Below are positions 7,598-16,313 of a stretch of DNA of 64,000 nucleotides, in pieces. The notes under the pieces were generated by a model, which was not told where the DNA came from, ran no database searches, and worked only from the letters and a program-made list of their open reading frames with translations. Within the stretch, counting starts at the first letter, position 1. Every line of letters begins with the position of its first letter. The position numbers and the translations under genes are program-made. This DNA comes from Halorientalis persicus (GTDB lineage Archaea; Halobacteriota; Halobacteria; Halobacteriales; Haloarculaceae): the NCBI RefSeq assembly GCF_900110215.1, contig NZ_FOCX01000016.1, positions 1 through 64,000 on the forward strand, given 5' to 3'.

Positions 7598-8056
7598 ATG
7601 CAACGAAGAAAGTACATCGCAACTATCGGAGCAACGGTTAGTGGCCTCGCGCTCGCTGGTTGTTCTGATAGCGGTTCTGGAGACTCTGGTACCGGAGACG
7701 CAAACGGCAACAGCGGTGACAGTGGTAGCGGTGACTCGGACAACAGCAACGAGGGGAACAGCGGAGACGGTGGTGGCAACGACCAGTCCGACGTGGAAAT
7801 CTTGAACCACGAGTTCTACGAGGAAGAGTTCTCGTCGGGTGTCCGTGGTACCGCCGTGAACAACACCGACAGTGAACTCTCCTACGTTGAGGCGACCGCG
7901 ACGTTCCTCGACGCCGACGGTACCCAAATCGGCGAAGGACTCGACAACGTGAGCGACCTCGCGGCTGGCCGCGAGTGGGAGTTCGACTGTATGTTCACCG
8001 GGCAGGACGCGAGCCGTATAGACGACTACGAAATCGAAGTGACCACCGGGTTCTGA
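7598..8056 (+). CDS. Secreted lipoprotein with FxLYD-like domain
   Basis: A 152-aa protein with a twin-arginine-like start (M-Q-R-R-K-Y-I), a hydrophobic segment and the lipobox L-A-G-C (C22), so it is exported, probably by the Tat route, and anchored by lipid to the outside of the membrane. A Ser/Gly/Asp/Asn linker (about 23-65) tethers a small beta domain (66-152) whose pattern (G-T-A-V-N-N-T, Y-V-E-A-T-A-T-F-L, L-A-A-G) matches the FxLYD family of extracellular domains. Function is unknown. A T-rich stretch follows the stop. Confidence 0.75.
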   Translation: MQRRKYIATIGATVSGLALAGCSDSGSGDSGTGDANGNSGDSGSGDSDNSNEGNSGDGGGNDQSDVEILNHEFYEEEFSSGVRGTAVNNTDSELSYVEATATFLDADGTQIGEGLDNVSDLAAGREWEFDCMFTGQDASRIDDYEIEVTTGF

Positions 8057-8058
8057 CG

Positions 8059-8068
8059 CCCTTTTTCG
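8059..8068 (+). terminator. T-run terminator after the lipoprotein gene
   Basis: A run of five T residues within cccttttt follows the stop codon by a few bases. Archaeal terminators are often simple T-tracts, and the next gene is convergent, so a stop signal is expected here. Confidence 0.35.
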
Positions 8069-8085
8069 ATATTTGAGCCGACTCG

Positions 8086-9075
8086 TTACTGTCCACCAGC
8101 AGAGGTGTGGAACGACCGACCCGACCGGAACTCGGTCAGTTCCTCTATCCGCCCTTCGAGTTCCTCTATTTCCTCGCGCAATTCATCGGCTTCCTCGCCT
8201 TCTGTCTCCGCCAGCCTGTCCTTGAGTCCCTGTAGCCGCGTCTCTTTCTCGTCTTCGTCTACGTCCGCCTTTCTGACGTACTCGCTCTCTTCTATCTCGT
8301 ACACGTCGCTTTCGGACAGTTCGGTTACGTTGAGCGCTTCATCGACTTTGCTCGAATCCACGGTGGTCAGCCGTTCGCGCTCGATTCCGGCAGACTCGAA
8401 CGCGTTCAACACTACCTCGTCGTCTTTGAGCGACCGGTTCCGGCGCGAAGTTCGTTGCACCGAACCAAATTGACCGGACACCGGCTGGTCATGGTGAAGC
8501 CGGTCGAGAAGGACAGCCCGCACGTCTTGGCGCAGGTCGTTGGCGTTCCGCTGTACATCCGACAAGAGCGTGTAGAGATTGACGAGAGCGGGTGTTTCCA
8601 CGTCTTCGAGTGTAGTTACGTCGTGGCGTTCGAGGGCGTCAATCAGCAACAGCGCGTCCGCATACACGTCCACATCCGGCTCTTCGCGCTCCGTGTCCTC
8701 GTCGTCGGTATCTCCTTGGGCTTCCACCAGTGGCGAGCCTGTGGACTGGTCGCTCTCTTTCAGTGTCCCCGCACGGTCGTCAACCTCGAAGCGAGGGTGT
8801 AGGGATATGACCGTAGCATACGGTTCGGCGTCCGGAGGCAATCGGCCAAGGTCGAACTCGCCATGCGCGTCTTGAATACGACGGTACAGCGTCTCGAACT
8901 GGTCGCGCTGTAGGGGAATTGTCTCGTCGTCGTCGCGGTACTCTATCAAAATCCGAGGTTCCTGAACATCGGTCACGCCGAAGGCTTTGCGAGAGAGTGG
9001 GGTAACGAGGGTCGCGTCAGAGGGGAGTTCCTCGACGTTTTCGAGAAGGTTGTTCCATGTCGTGCCGAAGGTCAT
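8086..9075 (-). CDS. Acidic coiled-coil protein of unknown function
   Basis: A 329-aa protein, start M-T-F-G-T-T-W at 9075; upstream in-frame codons to 9228 are non-acidic and rejected. Residues 1-100 look alpha/beta (contains R-I-L-I-E-Y-R-D). An acidic linker (about 105-135) precedes a helical domain, and the C-terminal 60 residues form a strong Glu/Lys-rich coiled coil (L-K-D-R-L-A-E-T and E-E-I-E-E-L-E-G). I do not recognise a family. Its place in the AT-rich island and the lack of an operon partner suggest an element-specific structural or DNA-associated protein. It is the last gene before the composition changes to that of the core chromosome. Confidence 0.65.
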   Translation of the reverse strand: MTFGTTWNNLLENVEELPSDATLVTPLSRKAFGVTDVQEPRILIEYRDDDETIPLQRDQFETLYRRIQDAHGEFDLGRLPPDAEPYATVISLHPRFEVDDRAGTLKESDQSTGSPLVEAQGDTDDEDTEREEPDVDVYADALLLIDALERHDVTTLEDVETPALVNLYTLLSDVQRNANDLRQDVRAVLLDRLHHDQPVSGQFGSVQRTSRRNRSLKDDEVVLNAFESAGIERERLTTVDSSKVDEALNVTELSESDVYEIEESEYVRKADVDEDEKETRLQGLKDRLAETEGEEADELREEIEELEGRIEELTEFRSGRSFHTSAGGQ

Positions 9076-9365
9076 AACAGCGGATACGGAGAGGTGGGGT
9101 AAAGATTTCAGGCACCTTCCACGGTACTGCTGGTACTCTTGCCCGTAGCGAACCAAATCCGTCCTCGTATACTTTGGTAGTGGTCGAAAACAAACGCGTA
9201 GGCAGCTCTGCCACTCGAACCATCTCAATATGGGGGAAGACTGAAGAGTCCACGGATACTACACTAACACGAACCAGCCGACAGCAGAGGCTCGGTTACA
9301 TCCCGTGTAGGACAACAATAGTGGGAGGTCGAAAACGGGAGTTTCGTCCGAAAACTCTCACGACC

Positions 9366-10136
9366 TCATTGGTCGTTAACGACGTGTTCGTCGCCGTCCC
9401 ACTCGGCGGAGTTGTCCTGCGGGTCGTAGCCGAGCGCCTCTTTGGCCCGTTCCAGCGAGTAGTACTTCCGGTCGTTGTCCGAGATCCCATAGACGATCTC
9501 GAACTCGTAGTCGGCTTCCAGCGTGCGTTCGTGGAGGTGGGCACAGTCGGGATAGGAGAGCCACATGGCCTGCCCGCGCTCGTAGTCGATGGGCGGGTGG
9601 CCCTCGGTGAGGTTGCCGATGCGGACGTTACAGACTTTGATCCCGTGTTCGTCGTGGTAGTACCGCCCGAGGACCTCGCCGGTGGCCTTCGAGACGCCGT
9701 AGAGGTTGCCCGGACGCGGGAGTTCGGTGCCGTCGAGGCGGTAGTCGTCGTCGGTGCGGTACATTTCCGGCGTACGCTCGTCGGTCTCGAAGGCCCCGAC
9801 GGCGTGATTCGAGGAGGCGTAGACGAACCGCTCGACGCCGGCCTCGACCGCTGCCTCGTACATCTTCTGGGTCCCGTCGATGTTGTTCGACAGGACGCTC
9901 TTCCAGGGTGCGGATGGCCGTGGGTCGCCCGCGAGGTGGATGATCGCCGCCACACCGTCGACGGCCTCTCGGACCACCTCCTCGTCGATCACGTCGCCGA
10001 CGAGATACTCGTGGTCGGGCTCTTCGTCCGGCGGATTGTGATACATGAGCCGCCAGTCGTAGGTCTCGCCGAGGCCTTGCAGGATTGCCTCGCCGACGCG
10101 CCCGCCAGCACCCGTGAGCAAAACCGGGTCGTCCAT
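9366..10136 (-). CDS. azf: NAD-dependent glucose-6-phosphate dehydrogenase (Azf-like SDR)
   Basis: A 256-aa extended short-chain dehydrogenase. The Rossmann start G-A-G-G-R-V-G (9-15), H-L-A-G-D-P-R-P (66-73), the catalytic Y-G-V-S-K and the end G-Y-D-P-Q-D-N-S-A-E are very close to the haloarchaeal Azf enzyme, which replaces classical G6PDH in the oxidative pentose phosphate pathway. Such genes are often labelled UDP-glucose epimerase or uronate dehydrogenase, which remain alternatives. The reaction would be glucose-6-phosphate plus NAD+ to 6-phosphogluconolactone. It is cytoplasmic and the first core-composition gene after the AT-rich island. Confidence 0.78.
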   Translation of the reverse strand: MDDPVLLTGAGGRVGEAILQGLGETYDWRLMYHNPPDEEPDHEYLVGDVIDEEVVREAVDGVAAIIHLAGDPRPSAPWKSVLSNNIDGTQKMYEAAVEAGVERFVYASSNHAVGAFETDERTPEMYRTDDDYRLDGTELPRPGNLYGVSKATGEVLGRYYHDEHGIKVCNVRIGNLTEGHPPIDYERGQAMWLSYPDCAHLHERTLEADYEFEIVYGISDNDRKYYSLERAKEALGYDPQDNSAEWDGDEHVVNDQ

Positions 10137-10239
10137 TCGAGTAAACCTCAGCGACGGCGCGAGTAAGTAAGATGCGGTTCGGTACCCCTCAAACGAGTAA
10201 TTAATTACGGCTAAGGAGTCTGCCGAAAAACGACGGTCC

Positions 10240-10680
10240 GTGACCAGTCGAACAGCTTTCCTCGCAGTCGCGGGGTGTCTGTTGCTGGCCGGCTGTGGAG
10301 GCGTGATCGGCGACGATCCACGGGAAACCGAGTCAGCGAGCGACGAGTATCAGACGGCGCTTACCGTCGACGCACCGACGATCAGTCCCGGCGAGACGGG
10401 CACGCTGACAATCGAGATGCGGCACACGACCGGCCTCACTGTCGACCGGATTCGGGCGGAGAACGTCAGTATCGATCACGGCGATGTGGCTCACTCTCGT
10501 CCGCCCAGCGTCACCTGGCTGAGCCTGCCGCCCAGCTGGGGGTGGGAGTCGACGAACGTCACGACGGAACTTCCCGTCGTCGCCACGGAAAACGCCTCTC
10601 GTGGAGCCTACAACGTCACGATCCACGCCGGAGTCGACGGCGAAGGCAGGAATTACACGGCGGTCGTGACCGTCGACTAG
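10240..10680 (+). CDS. Small secreted lipoprotein, unknown function
   Basis: A 146-aa protein starting at GTG. The N-terminus has a single Arg, a hydrophobic core and the lipobox L-A-G-C-G-G (C19), so it is exported and lipid-anchored. The mature part is a single beta-sandwich-like domain with many N-x-S/T sites (for example N-V-S, N-V-T, N-A-S, N-Y-T), fitting an extracellular glycosylated halophile protein. An AT-rich promoter element (taattaatta) lies about 35-44 nt upstream. The stop abuts the end of the convergent aIF2-beta gene. Function not recognisable. Confidence 0.72.
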   Translation: MTSRTAFLAVAGCLLLAGCGGVIGDDPRETESASDEYQTALTVDAPTISPGETGTLTIEMRHTTGLTVDRIRAENVSIDHGDVAHSRPPSVTWLSLPPSWGWESTNVTTELPVVATENASRGAYNVTIHAGVDGEGRNYTAVVTVD

Positions 10681-11295
10681 TTACTGCACCGGGCGGGCAA
10701 AGGCCAGCGTCCCGCTGATGTTGTCGATGTAGACCTGCACCACGTCGCCCTCGCTGGTGCCGGGGACGAAGATGCGGTATTTGCCTTTCTCGGCGACGCC
10801 GTCGCCCTTCCGGCCCATCCCGGTGATCTTGACCTGGTAGGTCTCGCCCTCTTCGAGCGTCGCGGTGCTGGTCTCGGTGTTCGTCTTGGTCGAGCCTTTG
10901 TCGACCGGGCGGAAGGCCCCACAGGCCTCACACCGGAGCATCTGGGTGCGGTCCTCGGTGGTGAGTTTCGTGTCCGGCAGGCCACACTCCGAGCAGATGA
11001 CGTACTCCTCGGCGTAGGCGTCGAGGACGGCCTCGAAGTCCGCGGCGGAGAAGGTCCCGTTGTAGCGGCTCCGATCGCCGTCGAACTGGCCGTTGGTCCC
11101 GAACTCGCGCTGGATGTAGCGGTGGACGTGTTCCGGGTCCCGGGACAGGGCGTCCGCGATGGATTTGAGGTTCGTCAACCGCGTGAACGCACCGTCCTCC
11201 TGGGCGGCGGGGTCGGGGATCTGGAGTCGCTGCTGGCTCGCTGTTCGCTCGGGCAGGCTCTCGTAGGCTCTGTCGAGCGCGACGTCGTAGTCCAT
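10681..11295 (-). CDS. eif2b: Translation initiation factor aIF2 beta subunit with C-terminal TRAM domain
   Basis: A 204-aa protein: the N-terminal aIF2-beta core (about 15-95), a C2-C2 zinc ribbon (C101-x2-C104 and C122-x2-C125) and a C-terminal TRAM domain (about 148-203, with I-T-G-M-G-R-K-G-D-G-V-A). aIF2-beta is part of the heterotrimer that delivers Met-tRNAi to the small ribosomal subunit. The TRAM extension, an RNA-binding OB fold, is a halophile addition. The start M-D-Y-D-V at 11295 is chosen because upstream codons are basic and Pro/Arg rich. It ends back to back with the lipoprotein gene. Confidence 0.93.
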   Translation of the reverse strand: MDYDVALDRAYESLPERTASQQRLQIPDPAAQEDGAFTRLTNLKSIADALSRDPEHVHRYIQREFGTNGQFDGDRSRYNGTFSAADFEAVLDAYAEEYVICSECGLPDTKLTTEDRTQMLRCEACGAFRPVDKGSTKTNTETSTATLEEGETYQVKITGMGRKGDGVAEKGKYRIFVPGTSEGDVVQVYIDNISGTLAFARPVQ

Positions 11296-11414
11296 ACACT
11301 CCGGAATCGGCCGACACCGAAAAGCGTTCCGTGGTGGTCCGTAGCGCGACCCGCTGCTGGAGCCCGCCGCGCGGGTCCCGGAACACACTTCCCTGCGCCG
11401 GTCCCCCGTCCGGT

Positions 11415-11762
11415 ATGGAACCGAGCGACGCGCAGGCCGCCTGCTTCGAGGCGGGGATCAAGTTCGGCTCGCTGTACCACCAGTTCGCGGGTACGCCGGT
11501 CAGTCCGGACAGCGCCGACTCGCTCGCCCGCGCCATCGAGGAGTCCATCGAGAACCAGCCCCACTGCGAGGCGGTGACCGTCGAGATCCTGACCGAGGAA
11601 CTGGAACGCGCCCTCGCGGACGGCCCGGCCGACTACACCGAACTCACGGGCCGCTTTCTCGACGTGGAGATTCGTGTCGCGTACGAGGGCCACACGGTCC
11701 GGACCCGGATGGAGATGGAAGACGGGTATCCGCTGATGCGGCTGGTCGACGTGGGCGGCTGA
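11415..11762 (+). CDS. mptD: Archaeal dihydroneopterin aldolase (MptD family)
   Basis: A 115-aa protein matching the archaeal MptD family: E-A-G-I-K-F-G-S-L-Y-H-Q-F-x-G-T-P (13-29) is its hallmark. The enzyme splits 7,8-dihydroneopterin to 6-hydroxymethyl-dihydropterin and glycolaldehyde, a step toward the pterin part of folates or methanopterin; haloarchaea use it for folate. The start M-E-P-S-D at 11415 gives the family length; an upstream frame extension is GC-rich noise. It stands alone between aIF2-beta (divergent) and the histidine kinase gene. Confidence 0.88.
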   Translation: MEPSDAQAACFEAGIKFGSLYHQFAGTPVSPDSADSLARAIEESIENQPHCEAVTVEILTEELERALADGPADYTELTGRFLDVEIRVAYEGHTVRTRMEMEDGYPLMRLVDVGG

Positions 11763-11846
11763 GCGGCCACAGCGCCGGATTTCGACCCGTCGAACCGTAC
11801 GTAGCTTTTTCACCGTCGGTTCCCTGTTTCGGCTGACGACTACCGA

Positions 11847-13949
11847 ATGGCCGGGCTTCAGGCACTCATCGTTCCGCTTCTCCTGTTTTCGACGGCGCTG
11901 TCTGTCGGGCTGATCGTCGTCGCCCGACAGAGCCGCGAGGAGAGCGGTGTCCGCGAGTTCACCTTCCTGATGCTGGCGGCCGCCATCTGGTCGGGCGCGC
12001 ACGCGCTCCAGTTCGCAGCGGGTGACCTGAGGTGGATGCTCCTCTGGCGGACCGTGGGCTACGTCGGCCACAACCTCGTCCCCGTGGGCTTTCTCGTGTT
12101 CATGCTGACGTACACGGGGTCCAGCGAGTGGGTCACGCGCCGGACGGTCGCCCTGCTGGCGGCCGAGCCCCTGTTCGTGGCCGTCGTCCTCACGCCGACG
12201 AACCCGCTCCATCACCTGATCTACGCCGAAGTCGGCGTCGAACAGGTCGGCTCGTTGGCCATCCTCGCGCGCTCCTTTGGCCCGTGGTACTGGGTCAACA
12301 CGACCTACAACTACCTCCTCGTGACGGCGGGTCTCGTGCTCTGTCTCCGGATGGCACTGGGATCACGCCAGCACTACCGCCGGCAGGGGACGGCCCTGCT
12401 CGCCGGCGCAGTGCCGGCCTTCGCGGCGAACGTCGCCTGGGTGCTGGGTCTGACGCCCATCGACTACACGCCACTGACGCTGGGGTTTCTCGGCGTCGTC
12501 TGGGGCATCGCGCTCTTTCGCTACCGGCTGCTCGATCTGGTCCCCGTCGCCCGCGACACCGTCCTCGACAACATCCGCGACGGGTACATGGTGCTGGACG
12601 ACCAGTTCCGCATCGTCGACCTGAACCCGGCGGCCCGGGACGTGCTCGACGACCCCGACGACGCGCTCGGGACGCCGGTCGTCGAGGCGTTCCCGGCCTG
12701 TGTGGACTTCCTCGACCGCACCGACTCGGAGGCCGAGATCAGAGACGAGATCGTCGTCGAGGATGGCGACTCGAAACGCTACTTCGACGCCGAGTTGACC
12801 ACGTTGCGCGACGCCCGCATCACCGGCCGACTCCTCCTCCTTCGCGACATCACCGGTCGCCGGTCGGTCGAGCAGTGGTACCGCACGCTCACCGAGCAGT
12901 CCACCGATATCGTCACCGTCACTGACGCCGAGGGCCGCATCTCCTACCAGAGTCCCTCGGCCGAACGGGTGCTGGGCTACGACGCCGCCGACCTCGTCGG
13001 GACGCCGCTGGTCGAACTGGTCCACCCGGACGACCGGATGGCCGTCCAGGAGCGGTTCCCCGACTGGGGGTCGAGCGAGGAGGCAGCCGTCGAGTACCGC
13101 ATCGAGGCCGCCGACGGCACCTGGCGCTGGATCGAGTCCCGCGGCCGGAACCTGCTCGACGACCCCACCGTCGGCGGCATCGTCGTCAACTCCCGGGAGA
13201 TCACCGAGCGCAAACACCACGAGCAGGACCTCGAACGGAAAAACGACCGGCTCGACCGCTTCGCGACGCTCGTCTCCCACGACCTGCGCAACCCCCTGAC
13301 CGTCATCGACGGCCGCCTGGAGTTCGCCGAGGAGACCGGCGATCCCGAACACTTCGCGGCCATCTCCACCGCGGTCGAGCGCATGGAGCGACTCATCGAC
13401 GATATGCTGACACTGGCCCGGAAGGGCGCGGTCGTCGGCGATCCCGCGTCGGTCGACCCCGTCCCGATCGTGCAGGACGCCTGGGCACACACCGGGACGG
13501 CGGACGCGACGATCGACCTCGAACCGCTGCCCGACACCGTCGTCGCCGATCCGGACCGGCTCCGTGAGCTGTTCGAGAACCTCTTCCGCAACGCCGTGGA
13601 ACACGGCGGTCCCGACGTAACCGTCGCCGTCGGCACGGTCGAGGCGTGCGCCGACGCGCCCGGTACCCCGCCGGGAACGACCGGCCTCTACGTCGCCGAC
13701 GACGGCCCGGGCCTCCCCGACGACGCCGACGTGTTCGAACACGGGTTCACCACGAGCGACGGCGGCACCGGGTTCGGCCTGAGCATCGTCGCCGACATCG
13801 TCGACGCGCACGGCTGGACGATCACGGGAACCGAGTGCGAGGACCTCGAAGGTGCTCGCTTCGAAATCACGGGGATCGAGACCACCAGGGAGACGGCGGC
13901 GACCGGCGACACGACGAACCCCGAATCCGAACCGTCACACTCCGGGTGA
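11847..13949 (+). CDS. Membrane sensor histidine kinase (7TM-PAS-PAS-HisKA-HATPase)
   Basis: A 700-aa protein. Residues 1-220 hold about seven membrane helices of the histidine kinase N-terminal 7TM class; two PAS domains follow (about 233-335 and 345-455; the second ends with the usual N-S-R-E-I-T-E-R). The dimerisation box has the phospho-accepting H478 in V-S-H-D-L-R-N-P-L. The ATP domain shows the N-box (L-F-R-N-A-V-E-H), D-D-G-P-G-L (G1) and G-T-G-F-G-L-S-I-V (G2). All catalytic motifs are intact. No response regulator is adjacent, so its target is encoded elsewhere. Signals are probably sensed in the membrane or by PAS-bound cofactors; ligand unknown. Confidence 0.92.
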   Translation: MAGLQALIVPLLLFSTALSVGLIVVARQSREESGVREFTFLMLAAAIWSGAHALQFAAGDLRWMLLWRTVGYVGHNLVPVGFLVFMLTYTGSSEWVTRRTVALLAAEPLFVAVVLTPTNPLHHLIYAEVGVEQVGSLAILARSFGPWYWVNTTYNYLLVTAGLVLCLRMALGSRQHYRRQGTALLAGAVPAFAANVAWVLGLTPIDYTPLTLGFLGVVWGIALFRYRLLDLVPVARDTVLDNIRDGYMVLDDQFRIVDLNPAARDVLDDPDDALGTPVVEAFPACVDFLDRTDSEAEIRDEIVVEDGDSKRYFDAELTTLRDARITGRLLLLRDITGRRSVEQWYRTLTEQSTDIVTVTDAEGRISYQSPSAERVLGYDAADLVGTPLVELVHPDDRMAVQERFPDWGSSEEAAVEYRIEAADGTWRWIESRGRNLLDDPTVGGIVVNSREITERKHHEQDLERKNDRLDRFATLVSHDLRNPLTVIDGRLEFAEETGDPEHFAAISTAVERMERLIDDMLTLARKGAVVGDPASVDPVPIVQDAWAHTGTADATIDLEPLPDTVVADPDRLRELFENLFRNAVEHGGPDVTVAVGTVEACADAPGTPPGTTGLYVADDGPGLPDDADVFEHGFTTSDGGTGFGLSIVADIVDAHGWTITGTECEDLEGARFEITGIETTRETAATGDTTNPESEPSHSG

Positions 13950-14005
13950 CTGCTCGTGGTGAGAAGCGACGAAACACGGATGTGGCTGGTGGCTGAAACG
14001 TCGAT

Positions 14006-14995
14006 ATGGCCCTCTACGCAGTCGACGACGTCGGCGATGCTATCGACGTGACCCGTGCGTACCTCTTCCCCGTCGACAGATCCCGGTGGCTCCGCCTCGC
14101 GGTCGTGGCGTTCTTCGTCGCCGGTGGATTCGGTCTGAACGGCCCCACCAACGCCGGCTCCTCGGTATCGAGTTCCGGCAGCGGGGTCTCGGAACTCCCC
14201 GAGTCGATCCCGGGAGACGTGCTGGCCATCCTCGCGCTGATCGCCGCCGTCGTCGTCGCCGTCCTCGTCGTCCTCGGGGTGATCGGTTCGATCATGGAGT
14301 TCGTCTTCGTCGAATCGCTCCGGAGCGAGGCGGTTCACGTCAGGCGGTACAGTCGCCGGTATCTGGGCGCTGGGCTCAGACTCTTCGCCTTCCGGCTCGG
14401 TGTCTTCCTGCTCGCCGCGGCAGCGGTTATCGGGGTCGTCGCCGTCGCCGGCCCGACCGGCCCCGTGCTGACCTGGACCGACGCACAGATCCTCTCGGCC
14501 ATCTTGCTTGCGCTGCCCCTGATCGTGGTTCTGTTCCCGCTCGTCGCCCTGATCGACGGGTTCACCGTCGACTTCGTCGTCCCCGTCGTCGTCCTGCAGG
14601 ACCGGTCGATCCTCGGTGGCTGGCGGCGCTTCTGGCCGACGCTCCGGAACAATCTCTGGCAGTACGCCGCCTACGTCCTCCTCGCGTTCCTGCTCAATCT
14701 CGTCGTCAGCCTCGCCGCGGCCACCGTGATCGGGATCGCCGCCGTCGTGCTGGCCATCCCGTTCCTCGTGGTCGGCATCGTCGCCTTCTTCGTCGGTGGC
14801 GGCACCCTCACGACCGCCGTGATCGGCGTCCTCGTCGTCCTCGGACTCGTCTATGTCGCCCTCGTGCTGGCCGTGGTCGCCCTCGTGCAGGTCCCGCTCC
14901 AGACGTTCCTGCGCTACTACACCCTGCTCGTACTCGGTGACACCGACGACGACCTCGATCTGATCCCCGAGCAACGAACCGCCGTCCGAGAGTGA
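14006..14995 (+). CDS. Haloarchaeal polytopic membrane protein, unknown function
   Basis: A 329-aa protein with about seven transmembrane helices. It begins with a conserved-looking cytoplasmic lead (A-V-D-D-V-G-D-A-I-D-V-T-R) before the first helix, a pattern seen in a haloarchaeal family of unknown function (DUF7544-like by memory). Helices 3 to 7 are rich in Val, Ala and Leu. No catalytic motif is visible. The gene starts 56 nt after the histidine kinase stop, so they may share a transcript. The acidic C-terminal tail lies in the cytoplasm by the positive-inside rule. Confidence 0.75.
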   Translation: MALYAVDDVGDAIDVTRAYLFPVDRSRWLRLAVVAFFVAGGFGLNGPTNAGSSVSSSGSGVSELPESIPGDVLAILALIAAVVVAVLVVLGVIGSIMEFVFVESLRSEAVHVRRYSRRYLGAGLRLFAFRLGVFLLAAAAVIGVVAVAGPTGPVLTWTDAQILSAILLALPLIVVLFPLVALIDGFTVDFVVPVVVLQDRSILGGWRRFWPTLRNNLWQYAAYVLLAFLLNLVVSLAAATVIGIAAVVLAIPFLVVGIVAFFVGGGTLTTAVIGVLVVLGLVYVALVLAVVALVQVPLQTFLRYYTLLVLGDTDDDLDLIPEQRTAVRE

Positions 14996-15068
14996 CCCAC
15001 CGCCCATGCCGGTCCGTCTCACCCGGGTCATCGCAGTCATGCGATTTCACTTTCACTTTCGGGCGGGT

Positions 15069-15077
15069 TTTTATACC
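15069..15077 (+). promoter_or_regulatory. TATA box for the DUF5790 gene
   Basis: The box ttttatacc lies about 23-31 nt before the ATG at 15100, predicting a leaderless mRNA and supporting that start codon over an upstream one. Confidence 0.55.
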
Positions 15078-15099
15078 CTCGGCCGCCGAACCGGACGGT

Positions 15100-15567
15100 A
15101 TGGGTCAGACGACTCTGGACGACGACGATCTGTTCGACGAGGCGGCCTCGGAGATGCGCGAGGATGTCGAGGAATCGCTCGCGAAGGCTCGCGAGGCCCT
15201 GCCCGAGGGCGACGCCATCTGGGACGTGGACGCCGACAACACGCTCGGTGTCCTGAACGGCCTGCGGTCGGCGCTGGACCCGGGCGAAGCACAGGACCAC
15301 CTCACCGACGCCAAGAAGTGGTACACGATGGGTGACCGGGCCGACGCCTTCGAGGACGCCGACGACCTCGCCGAGGAGATCGAGACCCTCGAGGAGGTCT
15401 TCGCGGACATCGAGGACGCCCACGAGCAGGTGAGCGACCTCGCCAGCACCGTCCCGGAACTGCGCGGCGCGCTGGACGACGCCCACGAAGCCGCCGACGC
15501 GGACGACGAGGGAGACGCCGAGGCCGACGCGGACGCCGACGCCGAGGAAGCCGAAGCCGCGGACTAG
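15100..15567 (+). CDS. DUF5790 family haloarchaeal protein
   Basis: A 155-aa very acidic helical protein. The start G-Q-T-T-L-D-D-D-D-L-F, the segment A-D-N-T-L-G-V-L-N and A-K-K-W-Y-T-M-G match DUF5790, a family I know only from haloarchaea. The C-terminal 35 residues are almost pure Ala, Asp and Glu. Function is unknown; coiled-coil tendency (about 85-125) suggests protein-protein contact. Start chosen by the TATA box 23-31 nt upstream. Its stop overlaps the stop of the convergent creatininase-family gene by 4 nt. Confidence 0.8.
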   Translation: MGQTTLDDDDLFDEAASEMREDVEESLAKAREALPEGDAIWDVDADNTLGVLNGLRSALDPGEAQDHLTDAKKWYTMGDRADAFEDADDLAEEIETLEEVFADIEDAHEQVSDLASTVPELRGALDDAHEAADADDEGDAEADADADAEEAEAAD

Positions 15568-16313
15568 CGGTGCTCTGGCAGGCCGGGATCGCGGTCCGCA
15601 ACCCGTTCCAGTAGCGCCGCCAGTGCCGTCGCCGCGTCGTCGACCAGTCGCTCGCCCAGGTCGGCGTCCCCCTCGCGGGGATCGCCGACCGTCCCGTTCT
15701 CGCTGAACGCCGCACTATCGTAGGCCAGATTCACGCCCTGTTCCCACTCGCCCCAGCCGTCGGCTCCGCCCTTCGCGGCCTCGTCCAGTCGATCTTCCCT
15801 GACGAGTTCCGGATGCAGATACGCGAGCGCGCTCGTTTCGAGGGGACCGCCGTGGCCCATCGTCACCTCGTCAGGGCCGACGGCGTCGAACCAGGTGAAC
15901 GGCACGGCGTACCCGTCGGTGTGACGGGTGACGCGGGCACAAAGCTCCCGAAGCGCGTCGACGTTACCACCGTGGCCGTTGACCACGACGACGCGCCGCC
16001 AGCCGTGGGACTGCAGGCTCTCGACGGTCTCGCGGACGTAGTTCCGGAAGGTGTCTTCGCTCACCCACAGTGTCCCGGTGAACTGGCGGTGTTCCTCGGC
16101 GACGCCCACCGGGATCGACGGCGCGACCACGACCGACTCGTCGGTGTCGACCTCGTAGCGGTCAGCGCCGCGCTCCGCGACGGCCTCGGCGGTGAGGAAG
16201 TCCGTTCCCAGCGGCGCGTGGGGGCCGTGCTGTTCGGTACTGCCGACCGGGAGGACGGCGAGATCGGCGTCGGCGGCGTCGGCGTCGGTCCAGGTGGCCT
16301 CGTCGAGGTGCAT
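15564..16313 (-). CDS. Creatininase-family amidohydrolase
   Basis: A 249-aa metal-dependent hydrolase. The metal and active-site segments are G-S-T-E-Q-H-G (24-30), P-L-G-T-D (34-38), V-N-G-H-G-G-N and G-H-G-G-P-L-E-T-S, all typical of the creatininase/FAPy deformylase family (ArfB, MftE and creatininase). The fold binds two metals and opens cyclic or formyl amides. Substrate cannot be assigned: members act in riboflavin or F420 biosynthesis (2-amino-5-formylamino pyrimidine hydrolysis) or on creatinine. Start M-H-L-D-E at 16313 gives the family length. Confidence 0.85.
   Translation of the reverse strand: MHLDEATWTDADAADADLAVLPVGSTEQHGPHAPLGTDFLTAEAVAERGADRYEVDTDESVVVAPSIPVGVAEEHRQFTGTLWVSEDTFRNYVRETVESLQSHGWRRVVVVNGHGGNVDALRELCARVTRHTDGYAVPFTWFDAVGPDEVTMGHGGPLETSALAYLHPELVREDRLDEAAKGGADGWGEWEQGVNLAYDSAAFSENGTVGDPREGDADLGERLVDDAATALAALLERVADRDPGLPEHR

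Noticed and set aside
12032-14940. Long Arg/Pro-rich frames overlapping the histidine kinase and membrane genes
   Set aside because: Typical shadows of GC-rich genes; the acidic frames with full domain content are the real ones.
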